Made by a program: the position numbers and the translations under genes. The notes beneath the pieces were generated by a model. It saw only the letters and a list, made by a program, of their open reading frames with translations, did no database searches and was not told the DNA's origin. Shown here in pieces: positions 1-7,459 of a stretch of 10,773 nt of DNA. Source of the stretch: CAYLPT01 sp964385645 (lineage in GTDB: Bacteria; Armatimonadota; Hebobacteria; Hebobacterales; Hebobacteraceae); assembly GCA_964385645.1 (NCBI GenBank), contig CAYLPT010000202.1, positions 1-10,773 on the forward strand, read 5' to 3'. Position 1 is the stretch's first letter; every line of letters starts with the position of its first letter.

Positions 1-1
1 G

Positions 2-964
2 ATCGTGGGGCAGTGCCGGTGGCGTGAGGAGGCGCTGCGGGTGATCGAGAAGGTGGCGCCGAGCCGGGCGACGGTGCTGCTGTCGGGGGAGAGCGGGACG
101 GGGAAGGAGTTGATCGCGCGCGCGATCCATGCGCACAGCCCGCGAGCTCGGCGGCCGTTCATCGCGGTGGCCTGTGCGGCGCTGTCGCGGGATCTGCTGG
201 AGAGCGAGCTGTTCGGGCACGAGCGGGGGGCGTTCACCGATGCTTACGTGCAGCGGCCGGGGCGCTTCGAGCTAGCGGACGGAGGGACGCTGTTTCTGGA
301 CGAGATCGCGGAGATCCCACTCGACTTGCAGGTGAAGCTGCTGCGGGTGCTGCAGGAGCGGGCCTTCGAGCGGGTGGGGGGCAGCGAGACGATTCGGGTG
401 GACGTGCGGATCGTGGTGGCGACGAATCTGGACCTGGAGGAACTGGTGGCGCAGGGGCGGTTCCGGGAGGATCTGTTCTACCGGCTGCAGGTGGTGGAGC
501 TGACGCTGCCGCCCCTGCGGGAGCGCAAGGGGGACATCCCGCTGTTGGCGGCGCACTTCCTGCGCAAGTACAGCGGGGAGAACGGCAAGGGGCTGAGGCG
601 GCTGTCGGATGAGGCGCTGGAGGCGCTGCAGGCCTACGACTGGCCGGGCAACATCCGGGAGCTGGAGAACGCGATCGAGCATGCGGTGGTGATGGCGGAG
701 CCGGAGCAGGCGGTGCTGGAGGAGGACCTGCTGCCGGCGCGGGTGCGGGGAGGCAACGGCGGGCGTGCGCGCCTGGGGCAGCCCCTGAGGGAGACGATCA
801 AGACGGTGAGGCGGCGGATGATCGAGGAGGCGATGGCGGCGGCCGGGGGTGAGGTGCAGCGGGCGGCGGAGCTGCTGGGGATCAGCGTGCGCTCGCTGCG
901 GGTCCATCTGGCGAAGCAGGGGGCGGGGGCGGTGGATGCGACGGGGCAGCGCAAGACGGGCTAG
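2..964 (+). CDS. Sigma-54-dependent transcriptional activator (AAA+ plus Fis-type HTH), 5'-truncated by the window edge
   Basis: This enhancer-binding protein would hydrolyse ATP to remodel the sigma-54 RNA polymerase closed complex. Numbering residues from the GTG at position 5, the Walker A motif GESGTGKE is at 28-35, the sigma-54-contacting loop at 75-80, Walker B (LFLDE) at 96-100, the arginine-finger segment FREDLFYRL at 153-161, the sensor II motif WPGNIRELEN at 213-222 and a Fis-type helix-turn-helix at about 286-305. The GTG at 5 is probably not the start: it reads as the V of the usual domain-opening IVG, preceded in frame by I. The gene therefore enters from outside the window and its sensory or receiver domain is not visible. 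The contact loop reads GAFTDA rather than GAFTGA; the threonine is kept. The stop lies 15 nt before the sigma-54 gene, so the two are probably co-transcribed. The signal it senses and its targets cannot be told from this part. Confidence 0.95.
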   Translation: MVGQCRWREEALRVIEKVAPSRATVLLSGESGTGKELIARAIHAHSPRARRPFIAVACAALSRDLLESELFGHERGAFTDAYVQRPGRFELADGGTLFLDEIAEIPLDLQVKLLRVLQERAFERVGGSETIRVDVRIVVATNLDLEELVAQGRFREDLFYRLQVVELTLPPLRERKGDIPLLAAHFLRKYSGENGKGLRRLSDEALEALQAYDWPGNIRELENAIEHAVVMAEPEQAVLEEDLLPARVRGGNGGRARLGQPLRETIKTVRRRMIEEAMAAAGGEVQRAAELLGISVRSLRVHLAKQGAGAVDATGQRKTG

Positions 965-970
965 GGGGAG
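965..970 (+). promoter_or_regulatory. Ribosome binding site of the sigma-54 gene
   Basis: GGGGAG lies immediately after the activator's TAG stop and 9 nt before the ATG at 980. It supports this ATG as the start and fits co-transcription with the activator. Confidence 0.6.
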
Positions 971-979
971 TGAGAGGCG

Positions 980-2413
980 ATGCGCGCGGCGAGGGCGACG
1001 ACGAGGCCGAGGCGGGGCCTGCGCCAGAAGTCGCGGGCGAGCCTGGCGATGGCGGCGGATGTCCTGGCGCTATCGCGGGGGGAGCTGGCGGAGCGCATCG
1101 AGGCGGAGCTGGCGGAGAACCCGGCGCTGGAGCTGACGCCGCAGCAGCTCTGTGCGCTGTGTGGGGCGACCACGCGGGAGGAGGTGTGCGCCTCCTGCCG
1201 GGCGTCGCTGCAGCTCTGGCAGTGGAGCACGGCCTTCGAGCGGGAGGGGCCCAGGGAGTACCTGGGCTTCGACGGGGATTTCGAGGGGGACCCGTTCGGG
1301 CAGGTGCAGACGCCCATGGATCTGCGCTCCTACCTGACGCTGCAGGCGCGGGGCGCGGTGGGGCGGGAGGACCAGGCGATCGCGGACTACGTGATCGCGA
1401 ACATCAACGACAAGGGGCTGCTGGAGTGCCGGGCGGAGGAGGTTGAGGAGGCCACGGGGGCGGCGCGAGAGCGGGTGGAGGCGGTGCTGGCGGCGGTGAG
1501 GCAGTTCGAGCCGGCGGGGGTAGGAGCGGCGACGCCGCGGGAGGCGCTGCTGATCCAGCTGGACCAGCTCGCGGAGGCGGGCCGGGGCGATCCGTGGGCG
1601 AGGCGGATCATTGCTGAGCACTGGGAGGCGCTGGCGCGGCATGCCCATGCGAAGATCGCGCGGGCGCTCGGGGTGGAGCGGGAGCAGGTGGAGGCGTCGG
1701 TTGCGTTCATCCAGCGGAATCTGAACCCTTACCCGGGCCAGCAGTTCTACTCTCCGTGGCAGGGGGGTGCGAGCCGGGCGGGGGGGTCGTCGGCGCCAGA
1801 CGTGGTGATACGTCGGGAGCTGGATGAGTACCAGGTGGAGATCGCCTCGAGCGCGGAGGGGGAGCTGCGGGTGAGCGACTCCTATGCCCGACTGCAACGG
1901 CTGGCCGCGGAGACGCCGCCCGGGCAGGCGCCGGCGGCGTGGAGGGCGGCGCTGGAGGCGGTGCGGCGGGCGCGCTGGTTCCTGTCTTGCCTGCGGATGC
2001 GGGAGGAGACGCTGCGGCGGGTAGCAGAGTGTCTGGTGGAGCGCCAGCGCGGATATCTGGACACCGGGGAGGAGGAACGGCTGAGGCCCTTGACGCAGGC
2101 GACGGTGGCCAAGCTGACGGGCAAGCACGAGTCCACGGTGAGCCGGGCGATTGCGGGGAAGACGGCGCTGACGCCCTGGGGTGAGGTGGTGCCGCTGGCG
2201 CGCTTCTTCGATGCGAGCGCGGCGCCCAAGAGCATCATCCGGGAGCTGGTGGAGCGGGAGGACCGGAGCCGGCCCCTGAGCGACAGCGAGCTGCGGTCGC
2301 TGCTGGAGGCGCGGGGCTTCGAGCTTGCGCGCCGGACGGTGACGAAGTATCGGCTGGCGCTGGACATACCCTCCCACGGGCAGCGGCGCCTGGGCTATCA
2401 GCGGGCGAGCTGA
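980..2413 (+). CDS. rpoN: RNA polymerase sigma-54 factor with a CxxC/CxxC insertion
   Basis: Sigma-54 directs RNA polymerase to -24/-12 promoters and needs an AAA+ activator to open them. The 477-residue product has the family's usual length and order: region I at about 14-52 (ending NPALE), core-binding domain at about 110-290, HTH with HESTVSR at 383-389, and a C-terminal RpoN box ARRTVTKYR at 450-458 (usual form ARRTVAKYR). Region I is divergent: only the second half aligns well, and the glutamine-rich LxMTP part is replaced by a basic stretch. Cys58, 61, 70 and 73 form CxxC-x8-CxxC, a zinc-ribbon-like cluster, directly after region I; I know of no such element in well-studied sigma-54 proteins. 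An acidic stretch at about 85-105 resembles the variable region II. The usual downstream neighbours (hpf, ptsN) are absent and an intrinsic terminator follows. Family assignment is secure; whether this is the main sigma-54 of the cell or a specialised paralogue is open. Confidence 0.95.
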   Translation: MRAARATTRPRRGLRQKSRASLAMAADVLALSRGELAERIEAELAENPALELTPQQLCALCGATTREEVCASCRASLQLWQWSTAFEREGPREYLGFDGDFEGDPFGQVQTPMDLRSYLTLQARGAVGREDQAIADYVIANINDKGLLECRAEEVEEATGAARERVEAVLAAVRQFEPAGVGAATPREALLIQLDQLAEAGRGDPWARRIIAEHWEALARHAHAKIARALGVEREQVEASVAFIQRNLNPYPGQQFYSPWQGGASRAGGSSAPDVVIRRELDEYQVEIASSAEGELRVSDSYARLQRLAAETPPGQAPAAWRAALEAVRRARWFLSCLRMREETLRRVAECLVERQRGYLDTGEEERLRPLTQATVAKLTGKHESTVSRAIAGKTALTPWGEVVPLARFFDASAAPKSIIRELVEREDRSRPLSDSELRSLLEARGFELARRTVTKYRLALDIPSHGQRRLGYQRAS

Positions 2414-2435
2414 GGAGGAGGGTGTGGAGGGGACG

Positions 2436-2461
2436 GGCCCCGCCTGGGGCGGGGCCTTTTT
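2436..2461 (+). terminator. Rho-independent terminator of the activator-rpoN block
   Basis: A perfect 9-bp GC stem, GGCCCCGCC (2436-2444) with GGCGGGGCC (2448-2456), has a 3-nt loop TGG and is followed by five T at 2457-2461. It begins 23 nt after the rpoN stop. The polarity (T tract on the + side, A tract on the - side) fits termination of rightward transcription. Read from the convergent efflux operon, the hairpin has no U tract after it. Confidence 0.92.
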
Positions 2462-2464
2462 CAT

Positions 2465-3769
2465 TCACTCTGCGCGCAGGGCCTCCATGGGCTCGATGGC
2501 GGCGGCGCGGAGAGCGGGGTAGAGGCCGAAGACGAGGCCGGTGGTGACGGCGACGAAGAGGGAGAGGAGCACGGCCTGGCCGGAGACGATGGTGCGCCAT
2601 CCGGCGTAGTCGGAGATGAGGCGGGCCATCTGGACGCCGAGGATGATGCCGAGCAGTCCGCCGATGCTGGTGATGACAAGGCACTCAATGAGGAACTGGC
2701 GCGCGATGTCGGGGCGGGAGGCGCCAACGCAGCGGCGGATGCCGATCTCCCGGGCGCGGGCGGAGACGGTGGCGAGCATGATGTTCATGATGCCGATGCC
2801 GCCGACGACGAGGGAGATGCTGGCGATGGCGCCCATGACGATGTTGAAGATGCGCTGGGTGCGCTGGCTCTGGCGGAGCAGCTCGGCAGGGATGACGACC
2901 TCGTAGTCGGGCACGCCCTTGTGGCGGCGGTCGAGGATGCGGCGGGCGACGCGGGCGGCCTCCCAGGTCTGGGTCTCGTTGGCGACCTGGACGATGATCT
3001 GGGTGACGGGGCGCTGGTCGAGGGGCGGTCTCTCGGCCATGCGGGCGAGGAGTTGGCTGAAGGCGCGGGTGTCGGGGGGGATGGCCTGTTCGACGTAGAT
3101 CTGGAACTCGTCCATGGCGACGGTGATGGGCAGGTAGATATCCTGGTTCATGTCCCGGAGGGCGACCAGCTCGCGGCCGGCGGCGACGGAGCGCTCCTGG
3201 AGGACGCCGACGACGAGGAAGTCCTGGGTGCCGATGCGCAGGAGCTGACCGAGGGGTTCCTCGGCGAAGAAGGTGGTGCGGGCGATGTCGGAGCCGATGA
3301 TGCAGACGCGGGCACGCTGGTCGAGGTCGTGGTCGTCGAGGAAGCGTCCCTGGGCGAGGGCGAGCCGGGCGGCGGGGAGGTAGGTGGGGGTGGTGCCGAA
3401 GACGCGGGCGGATATGGCCTTGCCCTCGCGGCGGACCTCGGCGAAGACGCGGCAGACGGGCACGACCTCGCGGGCGTCGGCGTAGAGCTTGCGGAGGGCG
3501 AGGGCGTCGCCGTAGGTGAGGCCGCGGGGGGAGTCCCGCTGGGCCTGGAGGGCGAGGTCCCCGGTGAGGGAGACGCGGTTGATCTGGATGACATTGATGC
3601 CCATGAGCTTGATCTGCTCGAGGGCTTCCTGGCGGGCGCCGGCGCCGATGGAGACCATGGCGATGACGGAGGCGATGCCGAAGATGACCCCGAGCATGGT
3701 GAGCAGGGAGCGCATCTTGTTGGCCATGAGCTCCCGGATGCCGGTGAGGATGGCGGACCAGATCTTCAC
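2465..3769 (-). CDS. MacB-type ABC transporter permease, without fused ATPase
   Basis: This is the inner-membrane subunit of a type VII (MacB/LolCDE-like) ABC system, which moves substrates from the periplasmic side by mechanotransmission. The 434-residue protein has the family's four-helix layout: TM1 at about 22-43, preceded by the typical NKMRSLLTMLGV start, a large periplasmic domain at about 45-305, then TM2 at about 307-333, a cytoplasmic coupling segment REIGIRRCVGAS at about 340-351, TM3 at about 359-381 and TM4 at about 395-417, ending in the conserved LYPALRAAAIEPMEALR. E. coli MacB carries its ATPase in the same chain; here the ATPase is a separate gene two genes upstream. The start is a GTG that overlaps the preceding stop (GTGA), with GGGAG 7 nt upstream. 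It is the last gene of the operon and ends 4 nt from the T tract of the convergent terminator. Substrate unknown. Confidence 0.94.
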   Translation of the reverse strand: MKIWSAILTGIRELMANKMRSLLTMLGVIFGIASVIAMVSIGAGARQEALEQIKLMGINVIQINRVSLTGDLALQAQRDSPRGLTYGDALALRKLYADAREVVPVCRVFAEVRREGKAISARVFGTTPTYLPAARLALAQGRFLDDHDLDQRARVCIIGSDIARTTFFAEEPLGQLLRIGTQDFLVVGVLQERSVAAGRELVALRDMNQDIYLPITVAMDEFQIYVEQAIPPDTRAFSQLLARMAERPPLDQRPVTQIIVQVANETQTWEAARVARRILDRRHKGVPDYEVVIPAELLRQSQRTQRIFNIVMGAIASISLVVGGIGIMNIMLATVSARAREIGIRRCVGASRPDIARQFLIECLVITSIGGLLGIILGVQMARLISDYAGWRTIVSGQAVLLSLFVAVTTGLVFGLYPALRAAAIEPMEALRAE

Positions 3770-5271
3770 AGGCCGACTCCCTGGAGGGGCCGGGGTGCGA
3801 GGGAGGCGCCCGGGCCCTCGTCGTCGCGGCGGCCGGCCGCGTTGAGGTCGCGGAGGGCGATGATCTCGTCACCCTGGAGGCCGGAGGTGATGACGACGCG
3901 CTCGCCGTTGTCGGGGCCGAGCTCGACGGTGACGGGGCGGAAGTCGTCGCCGCGGCGGACGTAGACGATATGGTCGCCCTCGCGCTCGAAGACGCATTCG
4001 AGGGGGACGCTGACGACCCCGGGCATGCGCTCGACGATGGTGCGGACGTTGGCGGTCATGCCGGGGCGGAGGGGGGCGCCCTTGGTGTCCTTGATGAGGA
4101 TGGCGCTGCGGAAGGCGCGCTCGCCAGTGGGCATGCCTCGCCGGCCGCCGCCGGTCATGCCCTCGCTGGCGGTCTCGGCCACCTCGGTGACCTCGCCCTC
4201 CAGCACCAGGCCGGGCAGGGACTCGACGCTGATGAGGGCGGCCTGACCCCTTCTTACGAGGCGGGCGTGCTCCTGGGGGACCTGGAGGACGGCGATCATC
4301 TCGTCGAGGTTGGGGATGGAGGCGATGGGCCGGCGCTCCCAGACCTGGTCACCGGGGCGGAGGGGGCGCTGGGCCATGCCCTCGCGCTCCTCCGCCAGCA
4401 CGACGATGCCGGAGGCGGGGGCGCGGACGACGGCCTTGGCGAGCTGGTCGAGGAGGCGGTCGAGCTGCTGGCGCTGGATCTGGAGGCGCATGGTGGCGTT
4501 CTGGACCTCGTCCTGCTCGGCGGCCCTGGTGCGGGCGAGCTCGGACTCGGCGCGGGTGACGGCGGCCTGTCTGTCAAGGTCCTCCGACTCGTTGCGGGAG
4601 CGGGCGATCTCGAGGTCCTTCTCGAGGCGCTCGAGGTGGAAGCGGTCGCGCTCGAGGGCGGCCTGCGCGAGCTCGACCTCGCGGAGGGGGACGAGGCCCT
4701 CCTCGGCGAGCTTGCGCTGGCGGGCGAAGCGCTCCTCGGCGAGGCGGAGCTGCTCGGCGTCGTGGTCGCGCTGGGCGACCATGTCCTGGATTTCGATCTC
4801 CTTGGTCATGCGGAAGCGGGCGAGCTCGTCGCGGGCTTGCTCGACGTTGACCTCGGCCTGGCGGACTTGGGCGGCGAGCTCGCGCTTGCGGCGCTCTAGG
4901 TCGGCGAGGGCGTTATCGTACTCGAGCTGCTGATCGCGCACCTGTCGCTCCATGCGAGGCACATCGAGGACGGCGATCTCGTCGCCCTCGCGGACGCGGA
5001 CGCCGTTGGGCACGATGGAGACGATCTGGCCGCTGACCTCGGCGATGACGGGGTGGGAGCGGACGGCCTCCAAGACGCCGACGCCCTCCACGGCTATCTC
5101 TAGGTCGCCGAACTCGGCGCGGGTGGTGGCGATGGCCTCCCGCTCGAGCTTCTGCTCGGCCTGGGCGCGCCGAACGATCGAGACCCGGAGCGCCCAGGCG
5201 CCGAGGGCGACGGCGGCGGCGAGGATGAGCAGGGGGGTAAGGCCCTGGGAGAGGCCGCGCGCGGATCTCAT
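3766..5271 (-). CDS. Periplasmic adaptor (membrane fusion protein), third of three
   Basis: This HlyD/MacA-like adaptor would link the inner-membrane transporter to the TolC channel. The 501 residues show an N-terminal membrane anchor at about 11-30 with no lipobox cysteine, a first half-lipoyl motif ending in LD (102-103), a long charged coiled-coil hairpin at about 104-282, a second lipoyl half beginning RAPASG (283-288), a beta-barrel domain to about 410 with the family LRPGM motif at 401-405, and a membrane-proximal domain with FRPV at 444-447. The hairpin-tip motif reads R184-x3-L188-x6-P195. A glycine/arginine-rich loop sits at about 370-386, and a disordered-looking tail follows about residue 478. 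The ATG start overlaps the previous stop (ATGA) with GGAGG 7 nt upstream, and its own stop overlaps the permease GTG. It is clearly related to the second adaptor (both have PVxAEV and IVSxxPxG near the N-terminus). Confidence 0.93.
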   Translation of the reverse strand: MRSARGLSQGLTPLLILAAAVALGAWALRVSIVRRAQAEQKLEREAIATTRAEFGDLEIAVEGVGVLEAVRSHPVIAEVSGQIVSIVPNGVRVREGDEIAVLDVPRMERQVRDQQLEYDNALADLERRKRELAAQVRQAEVNVEQARDELARFRMTKEIEIQDMVAQRDHDAEQLRLAEERFARQRKLAEEGLVPLREVELAQAALERDRFHLERLEKDLEIARSRNESEDLDRQAAVTRAESELARTRAAEQDEVQNATMRLQIQRQQLDRLLDQLAKAVVRAPASGIVVLAEEREGMAQRPLRPGDQVWERRPIASIPNLDEMIAVLQVPQEHARLVRRGQAALISVESLPGLVLEGEVTEVAETASEGMTGGGRRGMPTGERAFRSAILIKDTKGAPLRPGMTANVRTIVERMPGVVSVPLECVFEREGDHIVYVRRGDDFRPVTVELGPDNGERVVITSGLQGDEIIALRDLNAAGRRDDEGPGASLAPRPLQGVGL

Positions 5272-6713
5272 GGGGAGACCTCCGCGGTGATGATGAGGGG
5301 CGGGGGAGGGAGTTCACAGGCCACGAGGTCGCCCTCGCTGAGGTCGCCCTCGACGGCGGCGAGGACCTCGCTGCGCTCCAGAACGCGCACCCGGACGGGG
5401 CGGAAGAGGTCGCCCTCGCGGCGGTAGACGAGGGTGTGGTCGCGCTCCTTCACGAGGGCCTCCAGCGGGACGGCGAGGCCCTGGCTGATGTGTCTGATGT
5501 GGAGGTCGGCGGTGGCGCCCATGCCCGGGCGGAGCCGCTCGTCGCGGGCGTCGAGCCGGATCAGGGCGCCGAAGACCTTCTTGCCGGCGACGCCGCCCTC
5601 CCACCACATGCGCTCGCGGGCGAGGTTGTCAATGGCCTCGACGGCGCCGGAGTAGGTGGCGCCCACGGCGGGCACGAGGACGGTGGCGCTTTGGCCCACG
5701 GCGACGCGCTCGATGTCGGCCTCGCTGATGTCGGCGCGTACCCACATCTCGGCGGGGTCCACGATGTTGGCGACGCGCTGGCCCTCGCCTATCTCGTCGC
5801 CGACGCGGAGGGGCTCGCCCCGCCAGTTGCGCTCGAGCAGGAGCAGGCCCGGGGCGGGGGCGCGGACCTGGGTGGCCTCGAGCTGGGCCCGGGCGTCCTC
5901 GAGGCGCACGCGAACGGCCTCCAGGTTGCGGGTGGCGTCGGCGACCGATTGGGCGAGGCCGGCCTCGGCCTGCTCGAGCTGGACGCGCGCTTTCTCGACG
6001 TCCATCTCGCGGAGGCGCTCGACGACGGCGGCGTCTTCCTGGGTGCGGGTGAGGGCGCGCTGTGCCTTCTCGAGGTCTAGCTGGCGCTGGCGGACGTCGT
6101 CCTCGGCGCGCTCGAGGTCGGCGAGGGGGAGGAGGCGCTCCTCGACGAGGCGGCGGCGGCGGTCGAGCAGGCCCTGGGCGACCTCGAGCTCCTTCTCCTG
6201 GTAGGCGAGCTCGGCGCGGGCGCGCTCGAGGTCGGCGGCGTTCTGGGTGCGTGCCAGGGCGAGGGCTTCCTCGGCCTTGGTGAGGCCGGCGCGGGCGTTC
6301 TCGACGCGGGTCTCCCCGTCCGCCTGGGCGGCGCGGACGCGCTCCTCGGCCTCGGCGAGCTGAGTCTCGAGGTCGGTGACGGTTCTCTCGACCTCGGCGG
6401 CGTCGAGGCGCATGATGACATCACCCACCTCGAGCCAAGTGCCGTCGGGCAGCAGGGAGACGATGCCGGCGCCCCCCCGGCCGCCGCGGCCGGCCTGGCC
6501 GACCTCGGCGACGACGGGGGTGACGCGGACGGCGTCGAGGTAGCCGGTGAGGCGGAGGGTGAGGTAGAAGTCGGCGGCGGCAACCTGAGCGGTGCGGAGT
6601 TCGCGCTGGGCGGCGCTGGCGGCCTGGTCGCGGTTGCGCAGGGCGAGCGCGGCGAGGACGAGGAGGAGGACGAGGAGGCAGGCGAGGGCGACGATGGCGC
6701 GAGTGCGGTTCAT
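5268..6713 (-). CDS. Periplasmic adaptor (membrane fusion protein), second of three
   Basis: This HlyD/MacA-like adaptor of 481 residues is anchored by a leucine-rich helix at about 6-26 and has no lipobox. The first lipoyl half contains an unusual glycine/arginine insert, GQAGRGGRGGAG (72-83), where relatives have a short turn, and ends LD at 103-104. A coiled-coil hairpin rich in A, E, R and L covers about 105-283, with tip motif R185-x3-L189-x6-P196. The second lipoyl half starts RAPAPG (284-289); LRPGM is at 394-398 and FRPV at 437-440. A tryptophan-containing loop (RMWWEGG, 368-374) lies in the beta-barrel domain where the other two adaptors carry different loops. The ATG overlaps the ATPase stop (ATGA), and GAGGAGGAG lies about 5 nt upstream. 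It sits between the ATPase and the third adaptor, so it is co-translated with a complete transporter set. Confidence 0.93.
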   Translation of the reverse strand: MNRTRAIVALACLLVLLLVLAALALRNRDQAASAAQRELRTAQVAAADFYLTLRLTGYLDAVRVTPVVAEVGQAGRGGRGGAGIVSLLPDGTWLEVGDVIMRLDAAEVERTVTDLETQLAEAEERVRAAQADGETRVENARAGLTKAEEALALARTQNAADLERARAELAYQEKELEVAQGLLDRRRRLVEERLLPLADLERAEDDVRQRQLDLEKAQRALTRTQEDAAVVERLREMDVEKARVQLEQAEAGLAQSVADATRNLEAVRVRLEDARAQLEATQVRAPAPGLLLLERNWRGEPLRVGDEIGEGQRVANIVDPAEMWVRADISEADIERVAVGQSATVLVPAVGATYSGAVEAIDNLARERMWWEGGVAGKKVFGALIRLDARDERLRPGMGATADLHIRHISQGLAVPLEALVKERDHTLVYRREGDLFRPVRVRVLERSEVLAAVEGDLSEGDLVACELPPPPLIITAEVSP

Positions 6714-7459
6714 GCAGGCTCCTCCTCGGGGGCGGGCATGGCGGAGAGGATCTGCTCGGCGACCAGGCGGTCGGCGACAGGGCGGTCGGCGAGGATCCTC
6801 CCGTCGCGCATCTCGACGATGCGGGTGGAGTGCTGGGCGACGCGGGGGTCGTGTGTGACCACGAGGAGGGTGACGCCCTCGCGGTTGAGGCTCTGGAAGA
6901 GGGCCATGATCTCCTCGCCGGAGCGGGAGTCGAGGTTGCCGGTGGGTTCGTCGGCGAGGATGACGGCGGGGTCCATGACGAGGGCGCGGGCGACGGCGAC
7001 GCGCTGCTGCTGGCCCCCGGAGAGCTGGTTGGGGCGGTGGTGCATGCGGTCGGCGAGCCCGACGCGGGCGAGGGCCTCGCGGGGGGCGTCCTTCGGGATG
7101 CGGCGGCGGCTGTAGAGGAGGGGGAGGCGGACGTTCTCGAGGGCGGTGAGCCTGGGCAGGAGGTTGAAGGTCTGGAAGACGAAGCCGATCCGCTCGTTGC
7201 GGATGCGGGAGAGGGCGCGGTCGCCGAGGCGGCTGACGTCCTCACCGGCGAGCCAATAGCGGCCAGAGGTGGCCCGGTCCACGCAGCCGAGCATGTTCAG
7301 GAGGGTGGTCTTGCCGGAGCCGGAGGGCCCCATGATGGCGACCATCTCGCCGGGCTGGACGCGGAGGGAGACGCCGCGGAGGGCGTGGACGGTGACGGTG
7401 CCGGCCTGGTAGTCCTTGGTGAGGTCCTCGATGAGTACGACGTGGCCGTCGCGCTCCAT
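6710..7459 (-). CDS. ABC transporter ATPase, MacB/LolD type
   Basis: This cytoplasmic nucleotide-binding subunit would power the permease encoded at the end of the same operon. The 249 residues hold all ABC motifs intact: Walker A GPSGSGKTT (44-52), Q-loop Gln96 in FQTFNLLPRLTALENV, signature LSGGQQQR (146-153), Walker B VILADE (166-171), D-loop NLD (175-177) and H-loop His203. The Q-loop stretch and the overall length are typical of the stand-alone ATPases of the MacB/LolCDE/FtsE group. The ATG at 7459 overlaps the preceding stop by one base (TGATG), and GGAG lies 8 nt upstream. It is placed between adaptors 1 and 2 rather than next to the permease. Both this protein and the permease would form homodimers in the standard MacB architecture. 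Confidence 0.97.
   Translation of the reverse strand: MERDGHVVLIEDLTKDYQAGTVTVHALRGVSLRVQPGEMVAIMGPSGSGKTTLLNMLGCVDRATSGRYWLAGEDVSRLGDRALSRIRNERIGFVFQTFNLLPRLTALENVRLPLLYSRRRIPKDAPREALARVGLADRMHHRPNQLSGGQQQRVAVARALVMDPAVILADEPTGNLDSRSGEEIMALFQSLNREGVTLLVVTHDPRVAQHSTRIVEMRDGRILADRPVADRLVAEQILSAMPAPEEEPA

Noticed and set aside
2436..2456. Terminator hairpin acting for the efflux operon as well
   Set aside because: On the - strand the A tract precedes the stem and CGTCC follows it, so there is no U tract; it may slow polymerase but is not a clear bidirectional terminator.
1070..2464. Open frame on the - strand opposite rpoN
   Set aside because: Arginine/proline/leucine-rich shadow of the clear sigma-54 gene.
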